Positions 12,232 through 24,362 of a stretch of 64,000 nt of DNA are shown one piece after another. Each line of letters starts with the position of its first letter. The stretch's first letter is position 1. Made by a program: the position numbers and the translations under genes. The notes under the pieces are model-generated. The model searched no databases, was not told the DNA's origin, and saw only the letters and a program-made list of their open reading frames with translations. The DNA comes from Phascolarctos cinereus (lineage: Eukaryota > Chordata > Mammalia > Diprotodontia > Phascolarctidae), in contig NW_018344159.1 in NCBI RefSeq assembly GCF_002099425.1, forward strand, positions 4,834,501 to 4,898,500, in the 5' to 3' direction.

Positions 12232-12385
12232 TTTTTTTTTTTAAAGGCAACTGGGTTTAAGTGACTTGCCCAGGGTCACACAGCTAGTAAGTTTTTTTAA
12301 GTGTTTGGTCTGAAGTTGGATTTGAACTGAGGTCCTCCTGCCTTCAGGGCGGGTGCTCTATCCACTGCCCCACCTAGCTGCCCCC
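12232..12385 (-). mobile_element. Marsupial tRNA-derived SINE, short form
   Basis: Poly-T, then AAGTGACTTGCCCAGGGTCA, ending CACCTAGCTGCCCC. Flanks GTGTCTTCCTTT and GAGACTTCCTTT look like a diverged target duplication. Confidence 0.85.
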
Positions 12386-13059
12386 AGGAGACTTCCTTTG
12401 GAGGTTGCTGGGCCCTCACAACTCAGCTCATCAGCGAATTGATACTTGTCTTCTGACTCCAAACAGGTATAATGAAATTTTGTCAACAATGTGATGCCTT
12501 TCAAAAACAATTTTTAAATAAATTTTGCCCTGAGTCTGTATTCATATGCAAAGAAAATGCACCCAAGGACTATTTTCTTTGGTGAAAAATATCCTGAAAT
12601 GTAAAGCTACAACTTCTTGGAAATATGCCAAGTGAGATTTATGTGAGAGTACCTGAGCACTTAGCATAGTGCTTTGATTTTCAATGAAGCAATCTGGCAG
12701 GTCTGACCATGTGACCTCCCTACTCAATAAACTCCAGTGATTCCCTATTACCTTTAGGACCAAATAGAAAGTCCTCTGCCTTTTATAGGCTGGCTTCTTC
12801 TACCTTTGCAGTCAGTTTTCACTTTACATCGCTCCATAGACCAAAGACACTGTTTAGTGATGCTGACCTTGCTGTTCCTTGAACACCACACTTCACTGAC
12901 TGTTTCTCATGCCCAGAATGTGCTCCCTCCTCACCTTCACTTTCTGGCCTTACTCAAGTCTCAATTCAAATCCTGCCTTCTGCAAGAGGTCTTTCCTATC
13001 CTCCCACACTGCTAGAACGAGGAAGGAACCTTCCTCCAAAGATTACCTCCCACTGACTG

Positions 13060-13304
13060 TTGTTGTTCAGTCATTTCAGTTGTATTGACTTTTCATGACC
13101 CCTTTGGGGGTTTTCTCAGCAAAGATCCTGGGGTGGTTTGCCATTTCCTTCTCTGGCTCATTTTACAGATGAAGAAACTAAAGCAAACAGGGTTAAGTGA
13201 CTTGCCTGGGGTCACATTGCTAGTAAGTGTCTGAGGTCACATTTGAACTCAGGTCTTCCTTACTCTAGGCCCAACACTCTATCTACTGCACCACCTAGCT
13301 GCCC
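13060..13304 (-). mobile_element. Marsupial tRNA-derived SINE, long form
   Basis: Reverse copy: GTTGTTCAGTCATTTCAGTT to ACCACCTAGCTGCCC, inserted into L2. Confidence 0.9.
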
Positions 13305-13312
13305 ATTTATAC

Positions 13313-13352
13313 TCTGTGTGTACACACACACACACACACACATACACACACA
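13313..13352. repeat. (CA)n microsatellite
   Basis: CA run, interrupted, inside L2. Confidence 0.9.
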
Positions 13353-13497
13353 TATCCCATTTATACTGTATACATCTTATATGTACTGAGTTGCTTACAT
13401 ATCGTCTCTCCTACCAGAATATGAGCTCCTTGAGGGTTGGGACAACGCTTTTGCCTGTCTTTATTTTCTTGGTGCTTAATGTAGCATCTGCCACATA

Positions 13498-13562
13498 CAG
13501 AGCATCCCAAAAGTCTTGGCACTAGAAGCTCACAAAGGTACCAAGAATTTTGAGACACCCTG
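13498..13562. mobile_element. 65-bp palindromic mariner-type MITE
   Basis: CAGAGCATCCCAAAAGTCTT at one end and the reverse of CAGGGTGTCTCAAAATTCTT at the other, with TA on each side (13496-13497, 13563-13564). It interrupts the L2 tail cleanly. The CAGGGTGTCCCAAAAGT motif is typical of mariner terminal repeats. Confidence 0.6.
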
Positions 13563-13984
13563 TAATGAATGTTTAATAAATGTTTGTGGCTAAACAAACC
13601 AAAGGTTGTCCAAGCTTCTGTTCTTTATAACTTCCATAGGAAAAGTACTGTAAAGCAATGGGGCATATACACAAAAGAGATGATTTCCTCCTTTCTGTGT
13701 ACACTAGCAGCTGGGTATGAATGGAGAGGTGTTGGTGGTTTTATAGCACTATAGTCTTTTGTTTGATTCAAACTCTAATTAATGAGTTTGTTCCTCATTT
13801 CTCCTACTTCCTTCCTTTTCCTGTAGTAGCTATCATTTACTTTAATTGACTTCTGGTAGAAAAGTAGTGTTTTCCCAAATGAGAGATGGTAACAATACTG
13901 TTGCTTTACCTTATGGGCCATTGACCAATTGATTTTTCACAAATATTTCATGGTTATTCTTCTTCCAGAGTTTGACCTATGGTT

Positions 13985-14155
13985 CGTAATACTGAAAGGC
14001 AGTGTGGTACAATGGTCATGAAAAGAGCCCTTAAATAGCTGCATAACTGTGGACAAGTCATTTTATTTCCTCTAAAGTTTATTTTCCTTATCTTTAAAAT
14101 CAGAGTATTGGACTAGACCATCTCTATTAAGGTTTTTTCTGGCTCTAATTTCCAT
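13985..14155 (+). mobile_element. MIR-like SINE
   Basis: GCAGTGTGGTACAATGGTCA head, TTATCTTTAAAATCAGAG, then TTTTCTGGCTCTAATTTCCA. Confidence 0.6.
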
Positions 14156-14349
14156 GACCCAAGACTGCCTCAAAGTACAGCATTTTAGCTGATCTTGCCA
14201 AAGCCTAATAGAATGCCTTGTTCATAGCAGGCTCAGTTAAATGTTTGTTGGACCAGACCATGTTGGGGTCTGTACAACTTTTGAGATGCACAAAAAATTA
14301 CCATTCTACAAATAAAACAGTGCCAATCCAATTAGTGAAACAATTAAAA

Positions 14350-14425
14350 TGGACTCAGGAGCTTTACCAAGAAAACCTCAAAGGGGTCATGAAGAGTCAG
14401 ACACAACTGAAACAACTGAACAAGA
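14350..14425 (+). mobile_element. 3' end of a long-form marsupial SINE
   Basis: ACCAAGAAAACCTCAAAGG then GAAGAGTCAGACACAACTGA; the head is missing. Confidence 0.7.
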
Positions 14426-14510
14426 TCTTTGAGGGCAGGTTTCCAGTATTACCTAAACTTTGTATTTTCTCCAGAGCCCTAGCATAGTTGCCTGAATAGG
14501 TGTTACATGT
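14426..14510 (+). mobile_element. L2 tail fragment
   Basis: TTTGAGGGCAGGTTTCCAG then CTCCAGAGCCCTAGCATAGT. Confidence 0.5.
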
Positions 14511-14511
14511 C

Positions 14512-15085
14512 CTTCGTTTTTGAAGAGGACCAATGACATTACAGAGTGATGTCTTGACTTGTGCATCAATTAATTTAAGTGAGACAGAGCTACACAAAAC
14601 CATCAGCCTCACTCTTTCTTCCAGAGTCATTTAAGTCCAGTGGCGAAACAAAAGTCAGGAAGATTGACAAAGGCCTGGAACACGGTAGATGACCTTTGCA
14701 TCTTTGATGTCGGACCAAGCTCTAAACACTCCACAGCATCTGCTTCAGCCACCTTCATGGCCATTGGAACAAACTGCCCTCATCCACCCATTCTGCTGGG
14801 GGTGGTCTTTATATGCATGGGGTAGATATCCCTGTAATGTAACCTGTTGGTTACCCTCAATTTGGTTTAGCTTGTCTGACGAGTTGGTTTACCAGGCTGT
14901 GGTCACTACAAATGCTACAGCTTCTTGGAGTTACAAGTGAGAGGTGGGTGAATCAGCGGAACACCAAAGGTGGATGAGCAGCCCTGAAAAGGACTGGACA
15001 AGCCCTCACACCAGAGTGAGGTGCTTGTCCTCTTGAACAGTCCATACACCCCTGCCTGATTAGTTAGAGACTGGTATAGAGATAT
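14512..15085 (+). repeat. Unclassified interspersed repeat, about 570 bp
   Basis: Head ATGTCCTTCGTTTTTGAAGA, then TCAGCCTCACTCTTTCTTCC and GACCTTTGCATC; shares its head with 3138-3262. Overlapping plus-strand open frames are short and show no known domain. Not assigned to a family. Confidence 0.45.
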
Positions 15086-15262
15086 GACCTGGAATTTCAT
15101 TGGTACAGGCAGCTACCAGGTAGGGAAACTCCCCTTACCAATGTAGGTTAGAACTTTCTCTGTATCTCAAAAGTCGTAGAGCACAGACAGACTGAGTGAC
15201 CTTTCCAGGATCACGCAACCAAGATATGTCAGAGGTAGAACTAGAAGCCAGGTCTCCCATTA
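15086..15262 (-). mobile_element. MIR-related SINE with CCAATGAAAT tail, minus
   Basis: Starts with the reversed tail (GACCTGGAATTTCATTGGTA) and ends with GTAGAACTAGAAGCCAGGTC. Confidence 0.6.
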
Positions 15263-15375
15263 AATCATAAGCTCTATGAAGGCAGGGGCTGTCTTTTGCC
15301 TCTTTTTATATCCCCAGCACTTACCACAGTGCCTGACACATAGTAGGCCCTTAATAAATATTTACTGAATTGAAT
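15263..15375 (+). mobile_element. L2 3' end
   Basis: CATAAGCTCTATGAAGGCAG, CCCCAGCACTTACCACAGTG, ACACATAGTAGGCCCTTAAT then AAATATTTACTGAATTGAA. Confidence 0.85.
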
Positions 15376-15947
15376 TCCTGGCCAGCTCTCTAACTACTCC
15401 ACCACACTACCTCTTGTACTCTGGTGTTGTAGGCATTTTAATACTTGTTTGGTGAACTGAATTGGCCCATCATACATTTATTACTGACCCCATTCATATA
15501 GGGAGCCCTGGTTATTCACAAAGCTATAGAGATGCATTGTCCTAGAAGCCAAGCAGGTTAAGAGTACAATCTCATTCAATCTTTTTACACTCCTATTTTG
15601 AAGAGCATAAACATTGTGCTTCCTGTGGCAGCTCACCCTGGCTGACTCAAACATGCAGTGATTTGTATCAGTCCTTATACTTCCTCCAATGGGTCCTTTC
15701 CTTTATCAGTGTAGATGACAAGCCACCCCATTCCTTTTTATCTTGTATGGCATTTGTCCCTGTTCTCCCATAGATCCTCCACAGGGGATCCCCACAGTGT
15801 GCTGGAGCACTTCCTTAAAGTCTTTTTGCATTTTGAGGGTACTAGGATGGCACTCAGGCTCTCTATGTCTCCATCTCTTCCTCTTCTAATCACTCATTTT
15901 CGCAATGACATCCCTTATGCTTAGAGGTGAAGTAGGTATTGCACAGA

Positions 15948-16172
15948 GAGCCAGGGTAGCAGTGGGGAAGACTGGGATTGAGACTTATTTCTGACATACT
16001 GGTTATGTGACCCAGGACCACTCACTAACCTCTCAGTGCCCCCAGGTGACTCTCTAAGATTGTAATTTTCAGAAAAGAGGTTGACCTTCATTGAGAGAGG
16101 GAGTTTCTTATCTCTTAGTTCCTTAAGCCAATGAAATTGCTAGTCTTGTAAAAAATAAAAATTCTTACACCA
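15948..16172 (+). mobile_element. MIR-related SINE with CCAATGAAAT tail
   Basis: GTTATGTGACCCAGGACCAC, CAGTGCCCCCAGGTGACTCT, then AAGCCAATGAAATTGCTAG and A-rich end. Confidence 0.6.
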
Positions 16173-18429
16173 GTTCTGGAGCATAGACCATCACTAGACA
16201 CATTGTAACTGTCACAATACCCTTATGTGTTTCTCCGTTTTTCTCTGAGTCACCCACAACTTTGATTCTTTCTATACTGTGGTGTTCTAAAATTGGCAAA
16301 CATGCAACAGCAGTGGGAGGACAACAGCATTTTAAATTGTTATTTTTTTTTTATACCAGGAAACAGTTTGGGGCTCAATCACCAAGAGAGACAAAGTGAA
16401 TGAGTCTGTGTTTCAGTCTAGTTGTTTTATACGTGTAGATCAGCCAAATGGAACACTTTTAAAAAACTGTCATGACTTGCCAGAAGTCAGTTCTTTGGGG
16501 TTATTTATACTGACTATTTGACAGTGACAGGACTTTCAGCTAGTATGAAAGTATGAAATCATGGTATGGTATCATGTCACTGTGTGTGGTGAAACAAAGA
16601 CCAGTTTTGCTAAATGTTTCTGTACATCAAACACAGCCTGCTGCTTCTCTGAGGAAGGAAGGCTACTTCTGCACTGCCTTCTTTGGGTTCATTCCCAATA
16701 TGTTGTCAGTTATCTCCTGATGTTCACTGGCTTCTCCCACCTCACCCAGGTGTAAATCGGAAGACAATGCTGCAGTTACTGGCTGTCCCAGTTATACAAA
16801 ATTCCAACTGTGCAAACACGAAGCTTGATTTACCAAGATGATGTATTGCTAGAGGCATTACATTTCAAAACTTTCATGAGTACTAGTCCCTTATTGTTTT
16901 CAGTTTGAGCAAAGGCAGCCAAAGACTGACTCCATGCCACATATAAAATAGAATGACCTAGTTTCATATGCCTTTGTTTTATCTATACCAAAAAAAAAAG
17001 TACTACCAACATTCCTGACTGATTGGTGTTGGCCATAGACCCCGTAAATGTATTCACTATCGCAAGAAGAATGACTTGGCAATGGATTAATAGAAGTTTA
17101 CAGTTAAGTCACCCAGAAAGAAATAAAAGTTAAGTGAAATTAAAATGGCCAGGCATTAAAGTCTAAGCCTTTGAACCCAGGCAGACCTTTCCAATCTGCC
17201 CTGTTCATGTGAACTTAGTTTCTTAAGAAATTGTTTCCCTCTACATAGAGCTTTCAAAGAATGTTCTGCTCTACAAAACATTCAATATCTTTCAAGTTAT
17301 AATTTCCTTTTTTGAGAGAGGGACAGCTGGTATTCTTAGGTACACCCAGGGACAAAGAGATTGGACTCTTGAGAAAAAGTATATGTTACTCCCTCTGTCT
17401 GTGGTCCTCCTCCCCAAGTACCCTTCCTCCCCCATGCCTTGGGATCAAGGCTTCTACAACCACTTTTCCCAGACCTGGTGCTGCTTCTTCTCATTCCTCC
17501 ATACTCCAAAGGCACAAGGTGTAATCATTACAACTTCTGCAAACTACCAGCAGATATCTGGCCTAAGGTGCAGAAAACCATGAAACCACAGACTGGATAA
17601 ACCAGTCTGGAACACAATGCAGAGTCTGTTCTGAATAGCTACGGCTGTTGGGGTCAATCATTAGCATGCATCTTTGCTGAGGCTGGTGCTTTGGCTTCCC
17701 TTTATGAAACAAGTTTACGTTTCTCAAGAGAGGGCTTTTTCTCTTTCCTTCTGTGCCACAGGTTACAAATGAACATACAGATGCTAAACTGTAGAGCCAT
17801 TTCTAATCATTCCAGCCCCGGCCTGTGTTCTAGCCCCTCTGTTGCTTCTTGCCCTGGGCTGCTTTTACCAAAGTTGAGTGCTGCTGGTGAAACAAAACAG
17901 ATTGTGGAAAAAGCTAAGCACATTCAACATCACTGACATGCGTGCCTTGTACCTGCAAGGTATTCATTCACCCGCACAGCTTCAAGATTCATGTCATAAA
18001 CCTAGGTAAAAGGCTAACTTAGCTATCGGGTTTTGAATCTTCTGGCTGCTGGTTGTCTTTGCTCTCATTCACATAAAGGTTGCTTTTCAGGACTAAATCT
18101 GCCTTCAATGAGGGAAATGCTAGACCTACACAGTTCTTTGTTTGTGAGAGCCTTTAGAAATGTTTCACTAAGCCTTCTTGTCATGGCTGCTTTCTGAATA
18201 TACCACCCCTCAGCACTGCCACCGTTTTGAAAATGGCTCACTTTGGGGCACATGTAGAAACTCAAGATCCCTCCCTTATTTTAGAACAAGGAAGCAAAGG
18301 CCCACTGACAATTGCAAATGAAAATTCCCTGAAACAAGGCCATCCTTTGTTAGCAGATCAGCTTCCAAATTAAAGTGGGCCAAGCAGGAAGAAACACAGG
18401 TAAAATGCTTCATCATGCCATCCAGGAAA

Positions 18430-18622
18430 GAGATGCAGTGGAAAGAAAGCTAGGTCTGGAGTCAGAGGACCTCGATGCCAATCCCAGCTCTGCCATCTAT
18501 GACTACCTGACAGAATGTGGGGAAGTCATTTCAGTTGGGTGTCAGTTTCCTGGGCTGCAAAATGAGGGTGCTGGATAAGAATGCCTCTGAGTTTCCTGCT
18601 AGCTCTAGATCTATGATCCAAT
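18430..18622 (+). mobile_element. MIR-like SINE
   Basis: GATGCAGTGGAAAGAAAGCT head, GATGCCAATCCCAGCTCTGC, CTGCAAAATGAGGGTGCTGG, TAGCTCTAGATCTATGATCC. Confidence 0.7.
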
Positions 18623-19559
18623 CATGTTATGGGGAACACAGTAAGAGTAACAGGAAGAAATTGGGTATAGAGGAATTCTTATTCCCAAACTTTTTTCATA
18701 CATGGCTACTGTTTTTCCACTGGTTCATTCTTAAATATTTTCCAGACAGACTTTTGCTGCTTATTTCAAATACTCTGCTTATCATCCTACTCCTCGGGTT
18801 TTGTTCCAACGATAAACAACAGAACAGAATTCTTCTATGCAGCTTCCGTCGATCTCGAGAAATTTTAATTCAGGTATTTAATAAGGAGAGGAGATAGATG
18901 GGAAGTTTTGAGCATTGGAGTGGCCCCGAGCAGGGTGGCAGGCTGTTTTTAATTCCTCCCAGGCAGGTGCTAACATTGTTAAAAACTGATCACTATAGGA
19001 ACCCTTCCTGATAGACTCAACGAAACAACCACGAACTGAACGGCCCACTGGGAAAGAATCTACTCTTTAGCACGGAAACTAGAGGCTTGGGTCATACCCA
19101 GGTCAACTAAGGGAGATACTTTATAACCAATGCCACAGAGGCTCACTGCGCTCCTGCTTGGGGCTGTTTCTAACACTGAATCAGGTTGTGATTTTGATTT
19201 TCCCAAACTTGAGCTGCTTTAAAAGGGAGGGAGCGGGGAAAGGAAGGAGGAAAGAAAAGTATGCATGTGGGATATCAGTGAATATGCCAAGTTTTAGGCT
19301 TTTGAAATTTGAAACAAGATGAATACCACACCCTGAAAACTGGTGTGTACTGCAAGGAGCTATTAGGACAAGGTCATGCTATTGAAAACTTGGCAAAGAA
19401 AAGAACTTTTTTGTTGATTATAACAACAAGGGTGGGTACTAGAGCATGGACTAGTGAGGTATGAAGCTAGATTTGAAGCCTTTGTGCTAACAAAGAGGTG
19501 GGCTCTGACTACTGCAAGCCTTTCAAAGCCTGTCATTGAGAAGAGACTCTGGGAGAATA

Positions 19560-19980
19560 ATAACCCACATTTCTAGGGCTGTTTTTGTCTAACACCCAGG
19601 TAAGGTCGGTAGTACAGGTGTTACTAGCCTCAAATTTAACAGATTAAGAAACCGAGACTCAGGAAGTCCAATTAAGTTCAACAAAAAATTTTTTTTAAGG
19701 ACTACCATGTCAAGGCATTACACTCGCTCATGGTCACAAAGCTTTTCTAGATTTTATGATCTCCAAAAACTCATCATTCTGCAAGATGAAATCAACTCTG
19801 AAACTTTCACCTCCTCAGCATCCCCTACCCCAATGACTCCTCAGTCCCTGTGATTGGAGAAGGTGGAGGGTGGAGATTGAAGAGCTCTTCCCTGATCATC
19901 CACCACTGGTAAGGGTTGGAGCCAGGATTAAAACTCAGGTCTATTAGATCCAAATATAGGGCTTTCTCCTCTGTGCTATT
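19560..19980 (-). mobile_element. Broken MIR-like SINE, minus
   Basis: AAGAAACCGAGACTCAGGAA at 19645 and GATTAAAACTCAGGTCTATT at 19927, separated by unrelated sequence. Confidence 0.4.
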
Positions 19981-20079
19981 CTCAATTTGGACTTTTTAGC
20001 TGTTAGCATTCTGCTGGACTTAAGAGACAAATCGGAATAAATCCATAGAGTAATTCAAGTGTCTTCAGATACAAAGCAG

Positions 20080-20375
20080 TGGAAAGGGAGCCAGAAGATC
20101 TGGGTTGCAGTACCAGCTTCAAGTGTACAGTGTAACCTTGGGGAAAGTACTGGGGCTCTCTGAACTTTAGATTACCCACTTGCTAGCTGGGAATAACAAT
20201 ACCTGCATTCCTCTGTGGCTGGTATGGTTCTGAGCAGTACCCTTTAAAAGGGAACAGACATGGATCTGGAGAGACACATATAATTAGGAAGGGGGATACC
20301 TCATCTAGTTGTTGAGAGGAAAGTGCCTTAGAAACCATATAGCACTATATAAATACTGTTATCATTATTAATAAT
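20080..20375 (+). mobile_element. MIR-like SINE
   Basis: GTGGAAAGGGAGCCAGAAGA through TAGCTGGGAATAACAATACC and CACTATATAAATACTGTTAT. Confidence 0.5.
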
Positions 20376-21165
20376 GATAACAATTTGGCAACTATAGTAC
20401 TTAATATTCCCCAAAAGAAAAAAAAAATCCTGCCTTACAGGTTGCTACTTGTGTTCAATAAACCTTATCTCAGGATAGCAACTTTAATGCTTCAAAAGCA
20501 AAGAAGATTCAAGCTAGAGACTGAGATTGATTAATTTAAGTATTAATGATGAAAGCTTTTAAAAGACTGTTAGGTAGATAAAAGATTATGTAGATAAGCT
20601 ATTATTAGGTGAAGACTCAGCCTTCCCAAGGATCCAAGATGACAGGCAAAGGCTATTGCACATTACCAGCAGGCTTGCTTTCCCCCAATCATCTCCCCAA
20701 AAGAGTAGGATTGCCCCTGGGTCTTGAATAGTGTAGTCAGGCTATCCCTTTATGGCTGTTCTTATGAATGTTCATTTTAAACTGATTTTACTCACATACA
20801 TGTAACATATGGCTCAGAACTGAATCCCTGGGTTATAAAATCTGGTTTAGTCCTTGGGAGATTCTCAAAAAACATGCTCTGGCTTGTGCCCTGACCCAAG
20901 TTCTCCCTAGGGAATATCAGAATATGGTTAGTGCTTAGGGCTCTAAAGGAAAGGTAAACATACCCTCAGCTCCAATGAAAGCACTCTGACTAGTGATACA
21001 TCAAATATACAAGTTTTATTTCATCAAAAAGAAAATGTAGAACAGAAAGGACTCACACCCAGACCCATAATCAATCAAGATAATTCTTTTTCCTCCTTTA
21101 GCAAGTCTCTTCTCCATCAAGGGCCTATACAACCCTGAAGACATATTGTAAAATGGAGGTTCCTA

Positions 21166-21328
21166 GGGGCAGCTAGGTGACACAGTGGTTAGAGCACCAG
21201 CCTTGGAGTCAGGAGGAACTGAGTTCAAGTCCGGCCTCCAGCCAAAAACATGACACTTACTAAGCTGTGTGACTCTGGGCAAGTCACTTAACCCCAATTG
21301 CCTAAAAAAACAAACAAACAAACAAAAC
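21166..21328 (+). mobile_element. Marsupial tRNA-derived SINE, short form
   Basis: GGGGCAGCTAGGTGACACAG to CCCCAATTGCC and (CAAA)n. Flanked by GAGGTTCC repeats at 21155 and 21331. Confidence 0.92.
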
Positions 21329-21854
21329 CTGAGGTTCCCTTAAAGGGTAACTTGGTTATTCCTATAAAGCCAATCCCTTTTAACTTACAGTACTAACAGA
21401 AGACAAAGGTATGTATTTTTGCCTCCACATCATGACTCTTGTTGCTTCATTGACTCTGGTTCCATCTTGGCTCAGGTATCTTCACTAGGTATGGCCTTTT
21501 CCAGGAGATCTTTAGCTGCTTTCCTCCACTGCCTCCCCATGGCTGTCATCTCTGAGGCCTATGAGTTTTCTGGGGTGTTACACAGGCCTGTAGGCTTCTT
21601 CTCTCCTACCTCACTCCTTAGGATCCAGGTATGTATCCCTTCTCCCATGAACATCTCTCAGAAAAGGCCTCTCCAAATCTGTCTGTTCCCTTTTAAAGGA
21701 CAAATCCTAGAGTACAACTGGGATCCATCCTAGTTGCAATGGGATCAATAATTCTCCAAAAACTGTAACTCAATCAATTACTCTTTCTCATTATAGTGTA
21801 ATGAGCATCCAAAACAAAGATAATCTTCCATACCCCATCAAGAAGACATTATCA

Positions 21855-22002
21855 GGGCAGCTAGGTGGCACAGTGGATACAGCACTGGTTCTAGAGTCAG
21901 GAGAACCTGAGTTCAAATCCAGCCTCAGGCATATAACACTCACTAGCTGTGTGACTCTGGGCAAGTCACTTAACCCTAATTGCCTCACAAGAAAAAAAAA
22001 AA
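21855..22002 (+). mobile_element. Marsupial tRNA-derived SINE, short form
   Basis: GGGCAGCTAGGTGGCACAGT to poly-A; target duplication AAGAAGACAT with one later change nearby (21840, 22002). Confidence 0.93.
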
Positions 22003-22099
22003 AGAAGACATCATTAAAGTCCCAATGGAGATGATGTTTACATGTATTTATATTCACACATCTTCAATAAAGTTCATATTTCAACCTTCGAACCAAATT

Positions 22100-22450
22100 T
22101 TTAAATTTTTATTTATTTATTTTCAGTTTTCAACACTCACTTCCACAGGATTTGGAGTGACAAATTTTCTCCCCATTTCTCCCTTCTCCCCACCCCATGA
22201 CAGAATGCATTCTGATTACCCCTTCCTCCAATCTGCCCGCCCTTCTATCACCCCTCCCCTCTTATCCCCTTCCCCTTCTATTTCCCTGTGGGGTAAGACA
22301 GATTTCTATACCCTATTGCCTGTATCTTATTTCCCAGTTGCATATAAAAACAATTTTTGGCATTCATTTTCAAAACTTTGAGTTCCAAATTCTCTCCCTC
22401 CCTCCCTCCCCACTCACCCTCATTGAGAAGGCCAGCAATTTGATATATAG
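22100..22450 (-). mobile_element. L1 3'-UTR-like sequence, minus
   Basis: Polypyrimidine strand with two tail-like modules: TTTTCAACACTCACTTCCAC and TTTTCAAAACTTTGAGTTCC followed by CTCCCTCC runs and ATATAGGTTATACGTG. These are reversed counterparts of the GGAACTCAAAAT and TATAACCTATATCAG motifs of the plus-strand L1 tails here. Confidence 0.5.
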
Positions 22451-24284
22451 GTTATACGTGCTTCAAACCAAATATGATCAGTCTGATTCTGCCGGTGGAG
22501 CGAGTATCACATGGCAGGACTTGCACAACCTAACCTTTTAGGAATGACAACAGTTCCTCCTGCCCACCACCATGGAGTAGACCTTATAAAGACATCTTTT
22601 GGAGCAATTTTTGTTTCTATTTACAGTCTGCTCTTTCTGTATAGAGAATCCAGTGAATTCACTTACATTCCTGCTCGAGAGTCATATATATATATATATT
22701 ATCCTACTCTAATGTTTCATCATAGTATGGGTCTGGCCTTGAGTCCTTAATGGTTACGCCAATGGAGAATAAATTCTACCATTCTGGAAAGGCTTTGATC
22801 CAAGGACCTAAGTTTGGAGGGGCTCATCACTGTAAAAGAGTCACCCTTTACTGAAGCTTAGAGGGAGTGGCTGCCTAAGTGGAGGGAATACTCATATAGA
22901 TGAAACAAAAGAATGCATATTCACACTCTAGGCTAAAAGGGAGAATGAAAGGTTCCTGAAAGCAACAACAAAAATGAGGCTTCAAAGGGGAAAAAGGGGA
23001 TCTGAAGTGGTGGAGAGGAAATGACATTCGTCAGGAGGTTAGAGAGTAGAAGAATATCATACAGACAGGAAGGGAAGGAAAATGATGACTATATGCTTGG
23101 AATTAAAAAAATTAAATGTGAGGCTGAAGGGGAGAGATATAGATGCTATGAGGAAGCAGCTGCTTGTCCTCCAAGGAATGATAATGTAGAACCACAGAAA
23201 CTACCAGATAAGGGATCATCCAGTATGGGTTGGAAGAAGTAGAGAAAAGCTGTGGTGGGTGGTTACTCCCTGGTCAGAGGTCCTGAGGCAGCTATTTGTC
23301 AACCTGATAACAACAACAGAGCAGTCTGTTGTCTTCCCCAGGGCATGTATCTAAGACACAACAGAGAATATTGCTAAAGATTACTAAATCTTAGGCAAGA
23401 CACTGAACTATACAGGCACAGATTGTGTTTTCCTCCCTGTTGACCACTGAAGACAAGGCATGCAGAAGAGAAAAATTGATTTGGAAAGTGAACAGCTGAC
23501 TAAGAAGATGGCGATTTGGTTTTCAGGACCACATCTTGAAACATAGAGATGGAAATTTTCTAGCCAGAAGTAGAATATACCTAACAAAAGCTGGAAAGAA
23601 TATATTTGCAAATCTAATCAAAAGTATTTTTAAAAACATAAAGGAAGGAGAAAATTACCTACATATATCCACCAAGTTGGATACCATAGACAGTAGCGAC
23701 AATAAGGGAAGAATAACAGTTGGGAGAAATTCACAGGAGACAAAAATCTGAGAAAGAAATTGGTAACAAAACCCATGGCCTCAAACGTCCATACACAAAG
23801 GACCAAAGTGTAGACAAGAAGCAATAGGAATGAGAGATCCCAAAACAAAGAGGCAATCCAATCACATAGCTCTCATTGAGATCTGGAGGGAGGAAACCCT
23901 TGCCCCACAATAAATCTCAGACCCAGGAGAAGGAAACACAGTGAGAGGGCATTTGGGCAAATATCAAGGAAGACAAGAACAGAATTGATTTTGACACTAG
24001 AGTATTCTACAGACCACCTGGACAGAAAGAAGTAATTCACGAGGAACTCGGTTAGTAGATTACAAGTCTATCATAGAGGCATGATATAACAGTAACAGGA
24101 AAATTCAATTATACAGGCATCTGCTGGAGCTTTTTCTCAGACAAAAGCAGAGTACCCCATACTTTCATGACTTTCCACAAACATAATATCACTCTTTCGA
24201 AGGTGGAAGAACCAACAAGGAATAAATGTATACTGCATCCAGAGAAACTAGCTACTAGATGGAAATGACAAAAAAGAGGAAGGG

Positions 24285-24362
24285 AAGAGACTAAGCATTT
24301 ACAGAGTTCCTACTAAGAGCAAGGCACTCTGCTAAGCACTTCCTCTCTAACATTGTGTGAAA
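24285..24362 (-). mobile_element. MIR3-like fragment, minus
   Basis: AAGCATTTACAGAGTTCCTA, AGGCACTCTGCTAAGCACTT, inside the CR1/L3. Confidence 0.45.

Larger units (their letters stand above)
12690..13595 (+). mobile_element. L2 3' region, interrupted by a SINE and a MITE
   Basis: 12700-13059 resembles the L2 ORF end (GTGACCTCCCTACTCAATAA, TCATGCCCAGAATGTGCTCC, CTTCTGCAAGAGGTCTTTCC). 13400-13497 and 13563-13595 give the tail (AGAATATGAGCTCCTTGAGG, GAATGTTTAATAAATG). Confidence 0.8.

Noticed and set aside
18517-18897. 126-residue plus-strand open frame
   Set aside because: Begins within a MIR-like SINE and continues into unique sequence with no domain; the hydrophobic run looks like AT-rich chance.
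21980-22541. 133- and 114-residue plus-strand frames
   Set aside because: Translations of a polypyrimidine L1-tail sequence read on the wrong strand.
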